DNA of 64,000 nucleotides, from the NCBI GenBank assembly GCA_028023455.1, contig JAQFVV010000515.1, positions 188,001 through 252,000 of the forward strand, given 5' to 3'. Both the position numbers and the translations under genes were made by a program. Below the pieces are notes generated by a model. The model saw nothing but the letters and a program-made list of their open reading frames with translations, was not told the DNA's origin and made no database searches. Below are positions 34,266 to 45,905 of this stretch, piece after piece. How positions within the stretch are numbered: the stretch's first letter is position 1; the number at the start of each line of letters is the position of its first letter. The stretch comes from Epiperipatus broadwayi. Its lineage: Eukaryota > Onychophora > Udeonychophora > Euonychophora > Peripatidae.

Positions 34266-35759
34266 AAAATAGGGTAATTTAATTTTGTTGTTGTTTGTTG
34301 GTTTTCATACACCTTATGTATTTAATACATAAACCTTGCATTAGTTCCACACTGTGTAATTAATTTACCTATATATCCTAATTAACCATTTTCAATAGTC
34401 CCTTTTATATATCAACTTGTAAATATTGTTATAGTCCTCATTGGCCTTTGGGCCAAGATAGTCATTAATCAATGGAATTTCTAAACCTTATATATAGGTT
34501 TGACTTACTTTATATCCCAAGTAAATTATGCATATAACGCACTGCCTTAAGACATTAGTGTAATCATTGATTTTATTTATATTTATTTATTTATGTTTCT
34601 TTCATACTTGTATTAATTTGCCTATCATAATTTTCTTGTGCATCTCTCCAGACTATGTTATTGATCTAATACAACTTTTGATTTTTCTATACACATGGTT
34701 TGTATACCACATTTATATGTATTAATTGAAACGTTCTTATTGACCTAATTTTATGCTATCATTGATTTCTCTTGTATCTACTCTAAGGTGTAAATAAAGT
34801 TTTAAAATTTCTGATGAAGATCCTGTGCAGGCATTATATTGCACAATCACATGTTAAGTAAGTCTTCATTTTGGGAAAAATAAAAAATTTATTTTTAGTC
34901 TCCATTTTAAAAAAAATTTTTATCCACTTAAAATAAAGTAGATAACAGATGAATTGATTGTTTCATCATGACAATTCCTGTTATATATTACACAGTAAGT
35001 ACCATATGTGTATATTTTAAGCATTTTGTAATTTAGTGATTGTTTTGTCTGTAATTAAAGTAACATTTGGGAATTGCATAAAACTTTATCAGATTTATTT
35101 TCATGTGAAATTCATATTTTTAGTATTGTCAGAAATTATTGTTAGTGTGATACAATTACTATCATATATTAGAACTTCTACGCCTTTCACATATGTACTC
35201 AGACTGCTGATAACTTTGTAAATCTTGTGAAAATATCATGTACACATTTTGATGAATTTATCATTTTAAGTTTTTACAAGATCCAAGTATACACATTATC
35301 TGGTCAGATTATAAGACTAGAAAGTTACCAGTGGATTGATATGAATGTCAAAAGGTGTAGCAGATCTAATACGTTGCAGGTCTAATACGTAAATACCTAA
35401 ATTTGTTTTTAGATAATTATATTTATGTGTGTAACTTCATATATGTATATACAGAACATTTTATACATCAAATTACCTTTATATTGTATGAAATAAATTA
35501 TATTCATACTATACAATTAGCTTTAAGTATTTCAATTTAAAATAAAAAGATTAAAAAAATGTAAAATTTTGTAAAATTATTGGAATGTATTCTTGCAACA
35601 AAGGCAACACCTGTCAAGTAATTATCATGGGCTGTTGTTATATCATTAAAATTTTGCAAGTGCATTGTAGAATTTTTTTTTTCAGGGCTGAATAAATTAA
35701 AAACCATGCATGTCAACAGAAAAATGTTTAGCTTTAAAGTAAAAATGATTTAGAGTTCT
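34266..35759. other. Intergenic, nothing recognised
   Basis: Looks largely unique and AT-rich; a 61-codon frame at 35036-35221 is hydrophobic but has no recognisable features. Confidence 0.45.
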
Positions 35760-36390
35760 ATTAATAATTTTTATTAGTCATTCATTAGACTGGAGATTAT
35801 CCACTTAATGAATAATATTTTTTGTAGTGTAGGGCAGAGACTGTTTTTCTATTTGATTTTAACATCTTGTGGAGGAGTATAATCATAAACATATGATCAA
35901 AGACAGGTAAAAAAGATATGTGATATCCAAGATGCACATTTCATGCTGAACCAGCACTCATCAGTTGACCCAAATTACAATTTCTAGCATATCTTTATCA
36001 TTGCTGAATATATATAAACAACCAATTATTATAGTTTAATTGATAAGTATCAAACTTGTCATCCTTGCAATTTTGACACAAACCACTTAATGGAAGTATA
36101 TTAATATTATTCATTAAGTTAATAATCTCTAGTATAATAAATGACTAATAAAAATTATTAATATATTTCCATTAAGTGGTTTGTGCCAAAGTTGTGAGGG
36201 CAGCAAGTTTGACTCTTTCAATTAAACTGTAGTAATTCACTATATATATATACACTGAACAATGATAGAGATATGTGTAAGAGATTGTGATATGGGCCAA
36301 CTGATTAATTGTGTATCTTGTGGATCATACATCTTTTTCACATATCTTTCATATGTTTAGGATTACATCCATCTACATGGTGTTAAAAAT
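35760..36390. repeat. Foldback element, family A, about 630 bp
   Basis: The centre is palindromic: tgacacaaaccacttaatgg (about 36070) against taatatatttccattaagtg and gtttgtgcc (about 36165-36190). The outer arms carry atgctgaaccagcactcatc (35952) and, inverted, gggccaactgattaattgtg (36294). It starts attaataatttttattagtc and has the inverse in its centre, so sub-repeats are present too. Confidence 0.75.
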
Positions 36391-36822
36391 GGATAAAACC
36401 TTGCATGAGAAGGGTGTAGTGAAAATTACTCTACAACAATATTATTCATTAAATTTAGAATTATATTTCATAATTTGATCTTTTTTATAAAGGGACCTAA
36501 GTACAAATGTTTTCAAAGGCCCCAGCAAAATTTCAAATAAAAATAGTCAAATTAAACAGGATATAAATATCCGATAAGTAATTTATAATTTTTATCTACA
36601 AAATTATACAGATATAGTATAAATATTAAAGAAGTGGCTTTATTACTTGCATCCATAAATAGTTCAGGGCTTATTAAATGTAACATATTATAAATATTGC
36701 AGCAAATACATTTGTTATTAAATTACAACAATATTTTGATAAAGAAATCATATTATGTTAGAAAAAGAATAGTTTTTCTAAGCAGTTCATCTCTACAATA
36801 AATATTCTAGTGCATCATCAAA
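36391..36822. other. Intergenic, nothing recognised
   Basis: AT-rich spacer. Confidence 0.5.
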
Positions 36823-36917
36823 TGTTGATGGTCGAATGGTCAGCATAGCTGCCTTACAAGCAGTTATTCCAGGTTTGTGGGTTCGCTTCCCAGCAGATGC
36901 TTTGACACATGAAAATA
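36823..36917 (+). mobile_element. tRNA-derived SINE (family T), diverged
   Basis: tgttgatggtcgaatggtca, gcatagctgccttacaagca, gtgggttcgcttcccagc, agatgctttgacacatg, then an A/T run. The flanks tattctagtgcat (36804-36816) and tattctagcacat (36932-36944) differ at two positions and look like an aged target-site duplication. Confidence 0.83.
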
Positions 36918-37120
36918 TATATATATATATATATTCTAGCACATTCAACCAATCTTTGCAAATAGTAGAGTGAAGACAAATTTTAATACTCTTTAATTTA
37001 ATAATAAAAAAAAAGATTTAGTATTTGAAATTGTCATGAATAAGGTGGAAAGAAATCTTATTACAATTATTACATTTTGAAAAGGTTTATCATGAATATC
37101 TAACAATGTATTGTAATATA

Positions 37121-37930
37121 ACCAGGACGGCGCTGGGTACTAGGCGCCCGCATGCAAATTTGATTTTGGTGCCCCTGTCAATATGTATGTTTACTAAGGT
37201 GACCCGACGGTGTCCCGTGGCGTTTTAAAAAAGTCATGATTTTTAGAAAGAATGCACGATGTAATGCTATTTTTGATATCAAAAATAGCATAAAATTGAT
37301 TGTTAAATTATATATTATTTCATACAAACGGTTTGTATGAAATAATATATAATTTAACACGGCAAATTTAGATATTTTTTTTTTAAAAAATTTCATATTT
37401 ATTATTTGCGTCACTGTCTATTTTTAACAAACATGATCTAATATATATATACGCATATACATACATAAGTTCTAATTTATAATACTTTTAGTGTGTGTTT
37501 ATTTATATATTTGCTAGCAGAAAGTTACTTATAGTTTACTATAAGCAGTACTATATATATATAAACATTACAATATGAAATTTGTAATATAATAAACTTT
37601 ATGTTTAGTTTATTGTTCATGATAAATAATAGATTTGATTGTTTTATATTTTTAATATTAAGCAGAGCTTGTGTGGAGGCCTGCTTGTGTGTGTCATTTA
37701 ATAAGATATAATATGACTTCATATGATTTTCAATAATCTACTCTCAATAATTTTTGTAAATAAACATTTGAGAATAATATTCTTCAAATGTTAGTATTTT
37801 TGTTAGTAGAGTTTTAATTTCTCAGGGATGACGCCTTCTTTTTCAGATGCTAATCTCTCAGTGATGGCGCCTCCTTCTGCCAGCGCCCGCATGCCTAGCA
37901 TGCGTTGCATGCCCGCTTCCGCCGGCCCTG
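37121..37930. mobile_element. hAT-like non-autonomous DNA element
   Basis: The left end caggacggcgctgggtacta, followed by ggcgcccgcatgcaaa, and the right end, read on the other strand, cagggccggcggaagcgggc followed by atgcaacgcatgc, are diverged inverted repeats starting with CAGG, typical of hAT termini. The GC-rich ends stand out sharply from the AT-rich core. No transposase frame. I could not see an exact 8-bp target-site duplication. Confidence 0.6.
37266..37359. repeat. Two perfect palindromes in tandem
   Basis: gctatttttgatatcaaaaa tagc (24 bp, 37266-37289) is a perfect palindrome. At 37301-37329 and 37331-37359 there are 29-bp perfect inverted arms around a single G. Both lie inside the hAT-like element and could extrude as cruciforms. 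Confidence 0.95.
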
Positions 37931-39226
37931 TCTACATCTTCATTCAAAATCATTTCTTATAATAATTAAAAATAAAATTTTAAAAGTAACAGAAATTGAG
38001 AACATTTTGATGAAGACTGCTGTATAGTTGAAACTGTCATGAAAATAAAGAAGTTTTGTTAAAAAAATTTTTTGCATTAAAAGTGTACATGAGAGTAGTT
38101 ATTATAAGCAATATGTATAAATAATGATATCCCACCCCTCAACAAGATCTTCATATACAGTACATCATTTTCACAAAATGTTACAATATTTTTTCTATTC
38201 CTTTGTTTTTTAATACTATTTTTACTTAAGCTTTGTAACTATTCTTCTATTTGCACATGAAATGTGTCAATTAAAACATTAACATATATAACTAAATTCT
38301 TCTATAAAATCCTTTGATATTTCATCTTCTACCAATTCAGAAAATACTCCCTTTTTTAAAAAAAATTCTCTCTTTGAGAAAAACTATCTGGAATATTCTA
38401 AGCTAAGTAAATAGGGGGATCAGGAGTGAACTGTATAACTAGTATGCTTTATGTTCTAATATTATTCATTTAATGACTAAATTATTATGATCAACGTGTG
38501 AATGTGTTACAATTGATCTGAATATTTAGATTCTCCTGAGCATGAACACTAGCAAGACAATACTTTCTCATTCTATCTTGCTATTGGATTACTTGTTTCT
38601 GTGAGTCCTATTTCTTTACTTATTTGTACAGGCTTAGAACCACTGGATCTATTTATGATACGTGAACCTGCAACTGATATGTATGCACGTACAGCCAGCA
38701 AACAATTCTATTATTCATTGGAGATATAGACTAAATATTTATACACTTATCTGAGCAATTCACTACAACTTCCATCAATAATTTTTTTTATAGATCTTTA
38801 TAAATTTTTTCAAAGTGCTTATAGACCGCTTTAACTGAATCACATTTTGCATCTCAACGTGTATTAAATCTAGTTTAAGAATTAGATTCATATCTTTTTT
38901 CATAAACAGCTCCTTTAAAGTATAGAATTTTTTAAAAAAAAATTTTTTTCTTTGAAGTATGTATTTCTGGAATAAGCATCGCAAATTAAAAATGAAATTA
39001 TCATGGCGATTTGAATTAATTATTCTGTATTGCTTACCTTTATATTTATCTTTTATTTTATTTCTGCTTTGTCCTTTTATTTCAGAATATTCACATTTAG
39101 TTTAACCCCCCCTCCCCAATCAAAAACTGCTAATACATTACTGTATAGGTTACAAAACAGCTTGTACACAAATAATATTAAATATGATTTACACATTCGT
39201 AATCCAAAATTGCAATATAAATAAAT
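37931..39226. other. Intergenic, nothing recognised
   Basis: No gene or repeat matched; a few C runs near 39105-39115. Confidence 0.5.
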
Positions 39227-39597
39227 AGGGTATATGAGCACAGACTTTCACACGACACCCCCCCACCCCCACTCTATCTCATAATACGGACACACTCGAA
39301 CACATACATGCAGAAAAGATAAATAATCACCAATATATGTGTATTTCATGCTAAACCAGCAATCATCAGTTGGTCCAGATTATCATCTCTACACATATAT
39401 ACAATAAGTGCTCAGATATATATTAAGATAGCCAAACTTCATATTTTAATGAACAGGCTTCAATCCACTCCACACTCCAACTCTTCAACCATCCAGCCAA
39501 GTGAAAATCTGATGACGGAACGCTCAAAGGCCACCCTAAGGCTGAAATTCACGTCACACCCATATTGACCCTGTGAAGGTCTGTGCTCATATACCCT
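39227..39597. mobile_element. Family A element with 22-bp terminal inverted repeats
   Basis: agggtatatgagcacagact at the left end (39227 on) is matched by aggtctgtgctcatataccc at the right (39576-39597), 22 bp with one mismatch. Inside are family A phrases (aaaagataaataatcaccaa, gcaatcatcagttggtccag) and a less AT-rich right part with no match elsewhere in the window. About 370 bp and non-coding, it looks like a MITE whose ends are defined. Confidence 0.75.
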
Positions 39598-40029
39598 ATA
39601 TATATATATATTGATACAGGTATATAATAAATCTGTATATCAGCTATTAATATAAATAAAATAGAAATGTTATATTGCACTCAAATACAAAAACTAAAAA
39701 AATATAGCGACAATTTTTTTTATTCAAATCGGGATTTTTTGAACTATTTTTTCTTTTGTTACTGCAGCTCCGGAGACGAAGGGGGGGGTCATGGACAATA
39801 TGGGACCTGGGTATAAGAAACTTTAGCACTCCTCCCTCACCTCTTGTGGATAGTCCTTATATTACATAGCAGTAATAAAATTGAGTGTAAAACCATTTAA
39901 ATATTTTTGTGAAAAATTGGCAAAGAATAGTTTATAATATATAGGTGCGATGATATATCTTCTTAACATTCTAAACATTACTTATATTACTTAAGAATAA
40001 TCAATATAGTCAGTATATAATAATAAGTA
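39598..40029. other. Intergenic, nothing recognised
   Basis: AT-rich with an (AT)n run and one G run. Confidence 0.5.
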
Positions 40030-40165
40030 AAAAACCAAATTTAGTGCAATGGTAGAATATTAGATTCTGAAATTTATGTTTCTCTAGCTAGATTCCAATT
40101 CTGATATCTTCGGCGTTTAAATTTTTTACGAACTCCGGATCAATAAAGCTATTCGATTATTTTAT
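40030..40165 (+). repeat. tRNA-like SINE (family G), full-length looking
   Basis: tttagtgcaatggtagaata (A-box-like), tctagctagattccaattct (degenerate B-box zone), then caataaagctattcgattat as tail. Collinear with the copy at 3.22-3.34 kb. About 135 bp. Confidence 0.62.
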
Positions 40166-41934
40166 TATATATAAGATTAATCTAGTTACTGTTGTATTGT
40201 GAGCGAGGCTAAAAATATGACTTATTATCTAATTTGATTAGAACGAATGTTTTATATTTGTGAGGTATGGGGTTAAAAGTCAATTTGCTTAATAATAGCA
40301 AGGAAACTTAAGATTTTGTAAAATAAGAAAGAATTGACTTCATTTTTAAATAAACTAATTTAAAGCTACTATTTTATAAATAAATATTAAATAAATAAAT
40401 AAAATTTCCCTCTCTGATTTCAGCGCACGTCATTAAAGCTAAGGGAAGTTTTAATAAATAGTATACTTAAAAATTATTATTATTTAATAGTGATTAGCAT
40501 GGATATATATTATTTAGTAACTAAACTAAAATAAGTTTAATCTTTCATCTGAAAAACAAAACAAAAACAGTCCATCTAGTGATTAAGCAATGATATATAT
40601 ATATGGAGGGGTGGGGTTATTTCTTAAATGACATTTTTATTATATTAGCATATATTCGTTAATTTTTGTAATTATTATGTTCTTTAGCTATATGATTATA
40701 TCACTTTAAATTAGCTAATAATTATTGAAGTTCATGAGAATACTAAATGGCATCCGATACTTTTTTCCTTTCTTTGAAAATGATAACAATAAAAGAGAAG
40801 TACTACACAAATCGATAAAGCTTCTACAGTCTAGGATAATGAATATTTTCTTGTGTTTTTTCTGACATGGCATACAACGTTCGGAACAAATATTTTATTG
40901 AAAAGCACAATCTCTTGAAAGCCGAGTCTTTGTTGATGGTTAACTACCTTTAAGAGATGATTGCAAAAATTCTCAAGTTACTGTTTGGAACAATAATTCA
41001 AGAGAAACTGGAGCTAAGAATTCAGTAATTTATCACCGCCTTTTATCATGAGGAATTCAAAAAAATTTAGTCTCGATGAATAGAAAGTGTCAGGATGACG
41101 TTTACACAACGTCTTAAACGTCATTGGTTATGAATCATTCTAATATCGGATTTGTCAAAAAATAAAAAAGCACAAAAGTAAAAAGTTGTATAAATCAGAA
41201 CCCAACAATTAAAGTTATTAGCGCAAATTATTCGAGGTTATATATGTATCTTAAAGATATAGAGAGATCGTTAAAGTTTGAGAAATTGAGATGCTAAAAT
41301 AAGCTGACAATTAAACAATGACAAACATTTATAGACGATTTATATACATATACACCATAGTCAATTGCTTATGAAATCAAATGACGTTCGGGCATCGAAG
41401 TGATAAGCTAAGTTTAAACATTGACTTTTATTTTTTTAGTTTATGCTTTAGATCACGACCTAATTAATCAATTTTGGCTACTGAGACAACTTTTAAAAAC
41501 TGTGCATTTCAAATCTTTTTTAGACCTACTTAAAACGCTCTATTCAACAAAACAATTAATATAATAGGTAATTTTTTTGTATAAAATAAAAATAAATGTA
41601 TTTATATATTCCAAATACATTTTTATTTTAGTGTCTATTTCAATGCAACGGCTGGAGAAATTATATTGCAATCTCTATTTAAGGACCAGTCATGTTTTTA
41701 AACCCATCAGTTTTCATATTTGTTTATGATAAAGAACTACGATTAGGCAAAATGTAATAAGTCTTTCAGTAAATAAACTTTGCTGTAGAAGTTAATCTAC
41801 CCTTGCAAAGTATCAACAGAATAATGGACATATTTGTGTTCACAGATTAGTTTCTATACTCATCGCAAAACTCACTTGTAGGATAATGTTGTTGTTTTTT
41901 TTTCAACTTTTCAAATACAAATAACTGTTAATGA
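40166..41934. other. Intergenic, apparently unique sequence
   Basis: No repeat family recognised. 40850-41450 has somewhat more CG dinucleotides than its neighbours but no readable coding frame. Confidence 0.45.
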
Positions 41935-42330
41935 TAACACACAGAGGCAACCCAGGTTAATAGATTGCGCAACGTTTAGAATGGTATTATTCTTGGCTCT
42001 TCTTTAGGGGTTGATGGTCTGACCAGTGATAATGATAACATTGGAGTTGAAGTTACACTTTTAGATTCTTGAATATCAAATTTTAAGGCAATGCTCTAAC
42101 CAACTGAGTTATTCTGTCAAAGGCTGTTAATTAGAGCATTACCTTAAAAATTGATATTCAAAAATCTAAAGGTGTAAGTTTGAGTTCTATACTAGTATTG
42201 CCACTGATTAGACCAGCAACACCTGAAGAAGTGTCGAGAATAATATCACTTAAAAACATTGTATTATCTATTAACCTGTGTTGTCTTTGTGTATTAGTAC
42301 TAAGAGTTATATATATTGGGAAAAGTTTAA
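41935..42330. repeat. Family B tRNA-like repeat, head-to-head pair (foldback)
   Basis: The left arm, read on the minus strand, and the right arm, read on the plus strand, have the same order: a gttrgttagagcatt-type A box, taccttaaaa, ttgatattca, a degenerate B-box zone, cctgaagaag/cctaaagaag, then tctattaacctg and ctctgtg/ctttgtg. The centre reads gctctaaccaactgagttat, the inverse of a good A box. Same architecture as 15.41-15.86 kb. Frames on both strands here are palindrome artefacts. Confidence 0.82.
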
Positions 42331-43195
42331 ATTCTATTTTTTTTTTTTTTTGGTATGTCTTGAAATAGCTGCACACATGGGTGAGGGATGTTGATGATGT
42401 TAGAAAGGCAGACTCAAGAGGGTAAAAGTTTCGAATTAAATCTTAGTTTAGTAAAGCCAAAAAAATTTAGTTTGGGCAAGTGTGTGGGTCTGTTGTACCC
42501 AAGTTGCCACTTATGTAGTTAAATACCACATGATCTCCTTTGCAACTATTTAATTATAGCTTAGCACTGGTATAAATTGCTCATGGTGCAACTAATTATG
42601 ATTGTCAAATATGTGTTATCATCAAGTCTGGGTCCATGGGTGAGACAGCAAGTCAACTGCCCCTGGTGCCAAATTAAATTGGCACTGAAATGAGATATTA
42701 TATTTAAATGTATATATATATATATATCTTAACTTAATACACATTTTTCTTATTACATTCATTGCTTTGTTCAGTAACCATTTTAAATAAAATTTTTCAG
42801 TAATTTTAAAATGTGTGATTTTCACGCTTACCTTGGATACCAAAATTGATCAGGCCAGACCTTGATTACCACTTGTTCATTCCATTCCATTGCCTATCTA
42901 TTCAATCTTCCATTGAACAACATGTGGTATATATTTTAAAATAAATTTGTGCTATTTAAACTAATGGAAAAAAATCATTAATTAAAACAGAAAGTTGCAG
43001 ACATCACACAGGATTGGGGAAAATAGGCACTACACCATCTGAAACTCATTAAATCATATATAAAAAATGAAAAGTTGAGTTGCATTTTTTCTCTAGGTCT
43101 ACATAATAATTTTTTTTTTAGTTGAAAGTCATATTGTTATGAATATTCTGCTTAGAGATCTTAAGTTTTTAATAATTTTATTTTTGATATTCTCC
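42331..43195. other. Intergenic, nothing recognised
   Basis: No gene signal; the end may be the intron before the exon candidate at 43.2 kb. Confidence 0.45.
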
Positions 43196-43520
43196 TCAGA
43201 ATCATTACTGGGTGGATTACTGCTCCTATGCAGATGTTGAATGTAAGCTGGGAGAATCATGTGATCAATTTTGGTGCCTGAGGCAAGTTTTAAAACTTGC
43301 ACCTTTAGAAATTATTGAAAAGGCTATTAGTAATTATTTACATGGGGCATATGATGCAAAGATATCACATTCATCTGTCATGCTTATGGCCTGGGGTTCA
43401 AATCGAATCGAATTAATTTCAAAAGACTTAGGATTTTTACTCTTAACAGAACCACAGGCAGACATTGCTAACCATTTAGCATTTATTTGGAAAAATGAAT
43501 ATCTAGTTATCCTTAGCTAG
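43196..43520 (+). CDS. Possible host terminal exon, unknown protein
   Basis: tttgatattctcctcag at 43183-43199 is a good pyrimidine-tract splice acceptor. From there an open frame runs to a TAG at 43518-43520; an ATG also occurs at 43212. The protein begins NHYWVDYCSYADVECKLGES and continues CDQFWCLRQVLKLAPLEIIE, with a mixed composition (several W, C, H, D and E) unlike translated AT-rich noise. There is no signal peptide or obvious membrane segment, and I do not recognise a family. The frame could be the last exon of a gene whose other exons lie far upstream, or a decayed unknown transposon ORF. Against a gene: no other exon was found nearby and no clear polyadenylation signal just after the stop. 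Confidence 0.35.
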
Positions 43521-43900
43521 AGGATAAAATGAGGATTGGAAAACTGCTCAAACTGTCACCTCCAAACAAATAGCAAGTTCAGTAACTCTTGTCATCACCA
43601 TGACTGGTCTTCTATGAAAGACTTCTGGGAAGACCTTCGATGTGCTATAGGCTATTTATTTACAATAGCTATTTTATTAACTTAATTAAACTGATCATCT
43701 CGACAAAACATTTGAGTCAATTAGGAAAAGAAGGTATTAATTGAAAAGAAATATATTTACTAAAACACACACACACACAAAATATAAAATTAGAAAAAAT
43801 GAAAACAATGAAACAAAATAAATTAAAATACAATAAATAATTTTAAAAAACTCACGAAATAAAAAACATTATATTAAATTATTTGTTGGCTTTTATTGCA
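43521..43900. other. Intergenic, nothing recognised
   Basis: Contains a (CA)n run at about 43766-43780 and A-rich sequence just before the LINE remnant. Confidence 0.5.
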
Positions 43901-43904
43901 GCAA

Positions 43905-44945
43905 ATAACTTTGTGTTGAAAAGACATTTGATTCTATAAACATTTCTTCAGTGATTAAGCATCGGATCAACAAGGTATAGACTCAGGATTTTGTCATATT
44001 CTGAAGAGGATTTATAAAAATGCAGTAGCAACAAGTAGATTGCATAATAATACTAGGAAGATTAATATTGAGAAGGGGGTATCATAATCTATATCTCTAA
44101 AAATTTTTACAGCAGTTTTGATAGAAATATTTTATGGATTAAAATGGGAAGCCATGAGAATAAAAGTAAATGGTGAGTATTTACATCATCTAGATTTTTG
44201 GCAGTTGATTTTGCAAATAATGCTTTAGAGTTTCACGAAACGTTGCAAAAATTATCAGACGAAAGTAAGAAAGTAGGACTAAAAATAAAAGTTATAAAGA
44301 CTAAAGTAATATTCAATGAATTTTCTCAAAAGAAGAAAATAAAGATTGATAATAATGAGTTAGAAAAAGTTAGCAACTATAAATATCTTGACCAGATTAT
44401 TACTAAAGATAGAAACATAAGAAATGAAATTAATCATAGAATTAGGCTTGGTTGGAATGTTTTTGATAGAAATAATTTACTATTAAAAAGAAATATGCCT
44501 ATGTGTTTGAAAAGGAAGGTTTTTAATAAATGTGTTGCCAGTTTTTAATTATGGATCTGAGCTTACACACTTGACAGAAAAGCAAAACTTCAGACCACTC
44601 AACAAAGTATGAAGAGATATATGTTATGATTAACAAGAAGAGATTGAAAATGAAATACATGGATAAGAAAATAAACAGGTGTTATTGACATCATTGAAAG
44701 AATTGAGAGACTGAAATGAAGGTGAACTGGGCATATTGTTAGAAGGGATGATAATAGATGCACAGTTGAAATCTTAAACTGGATTCCAAGAGATTGTAAA
44801 AGATCTAGAAAGTGAACATGTGAGTTGAATGAAATAAGAAAGGGTGCTGAGTGATGTGGAGGCTAGAGATTTGAGAAGATGGATTGAAATTGGAGAGACC
44901 TTCATCCTGCAGTGGATCAATAATGTTTGGAAATGATGATGATAA
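43905..44945 (+). pseudogene. RTE-like LINE reverse transcriptase, 5'-truncated and broken
   Basis: Collinear with the copy at 9.11-10.16 kb: RT motif A remnant KTFDSINISS (near 43925), the CRILKRIYKNAVATSRL region, a decayed motif B (KGVS-SISLKIFTAV), then the 116-codon open stretch 44198-44548 (FHETLQKLSDESKKVGLKIK, NYKYLDQIITKDRNI, LKRNMPMCLKRKVFNKC). The C-terminal tail follows, broken by stops. Ends in a (GAT)n-like run at about 44932-44945. Motif C is destroyed near 44195. It starts at almost the same LINE position as the 9.1-kb copy, which could mean a preferred truncation point. Confidence 0.83.
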
Positions 44946-45332
44946 TATGTTAAGGTTTTAGATATATGAATAATCACTAGACCACCTAATCGATACTGGG
45001 ATATGGTTATTTTTCAGTAAATATTTTTTAAAAATTTTCAGTTTAGAAAAATTGCTTGCTGTTATGGGTAATATAACAACATTTTTAAAATATGCATGCA
45101 AATATATTTTTACATACAAATTTCTAATGCAATCATTTGGATTCTGTCATTCTTATTACAAAATTCGGTACTCATACTTATGACAATCCATCCCACTCCA
45201 TGGCACTGTTGCTAGTCAAAAACAAATAGATATAATGTTACTGGGCTGATTTACTTTTTTTTTTAAAAATAACACTTTCACTGCTTTCTTTTCTTTTGGG
45301 GGGTTTACATTTTTTTTTTTAGATATAAAACA

Positions 45333-45905
45333 TTGAATTTCTTTCAAAATACATTTACTTTTTTTTAAAAAAAAACATTATTTTCTAAATTACAGTTTTT
45401 AATTACATTATATATTTCAGTGTGTAGCACTGGAATGTGCAGGGGGGTGCCCACTGTTTTTGGTGATCTGAAGGATCAGCAAATAAATCCACTACTCTAA
45501 TCAAACTAACCTTAGGATTTCTAAAATGATGTGCAAACTGACATTTGATTTGTCTAGTAGCTGTTCTTTATGAAACATTATTATTTAATAGAATGGAATA
45601 ATTGAATTTCTTTCAAAATACATTTACTTCTTTTTTTAAAAAAAAAACATTATTTTCCAAATTACATGATATATTTCAGTGCATAGCACTGGAATGTGCA
45701 GGGGGGTGACTGCTGTTTTGGCCAATTCTTTGAATCAGCCAATAAATCCACTACTCTGATCAAACTGACCTTAGAATTTCTAAAACAACATGCAACCTCA
45801 GACATTTGATTTGTCTGGTAGCTGTTCTTTATGAAACAACATTATTTAATAGAATGGAATAATACATTTTAAAATTACATTATACATTTCAGCGCATAGT
45901 GCTCC
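45333..45905. repeat. Tandem duplication, about 269-bp unit, 2.1 copies
   Basis: The unit starts ttgaatttctttcaaaatac at 45333 and again at 45602. Shared landmarks: gcactggaatgtgcaggggg, aataaatccactactct, tgatttgtct and aatagaatggaata. A third copy starts at about 45868 and fades after gcgcatagtgct. The two units differ at roughly one base in ten, so the duplication is not very recent. Confidence 0.88.
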
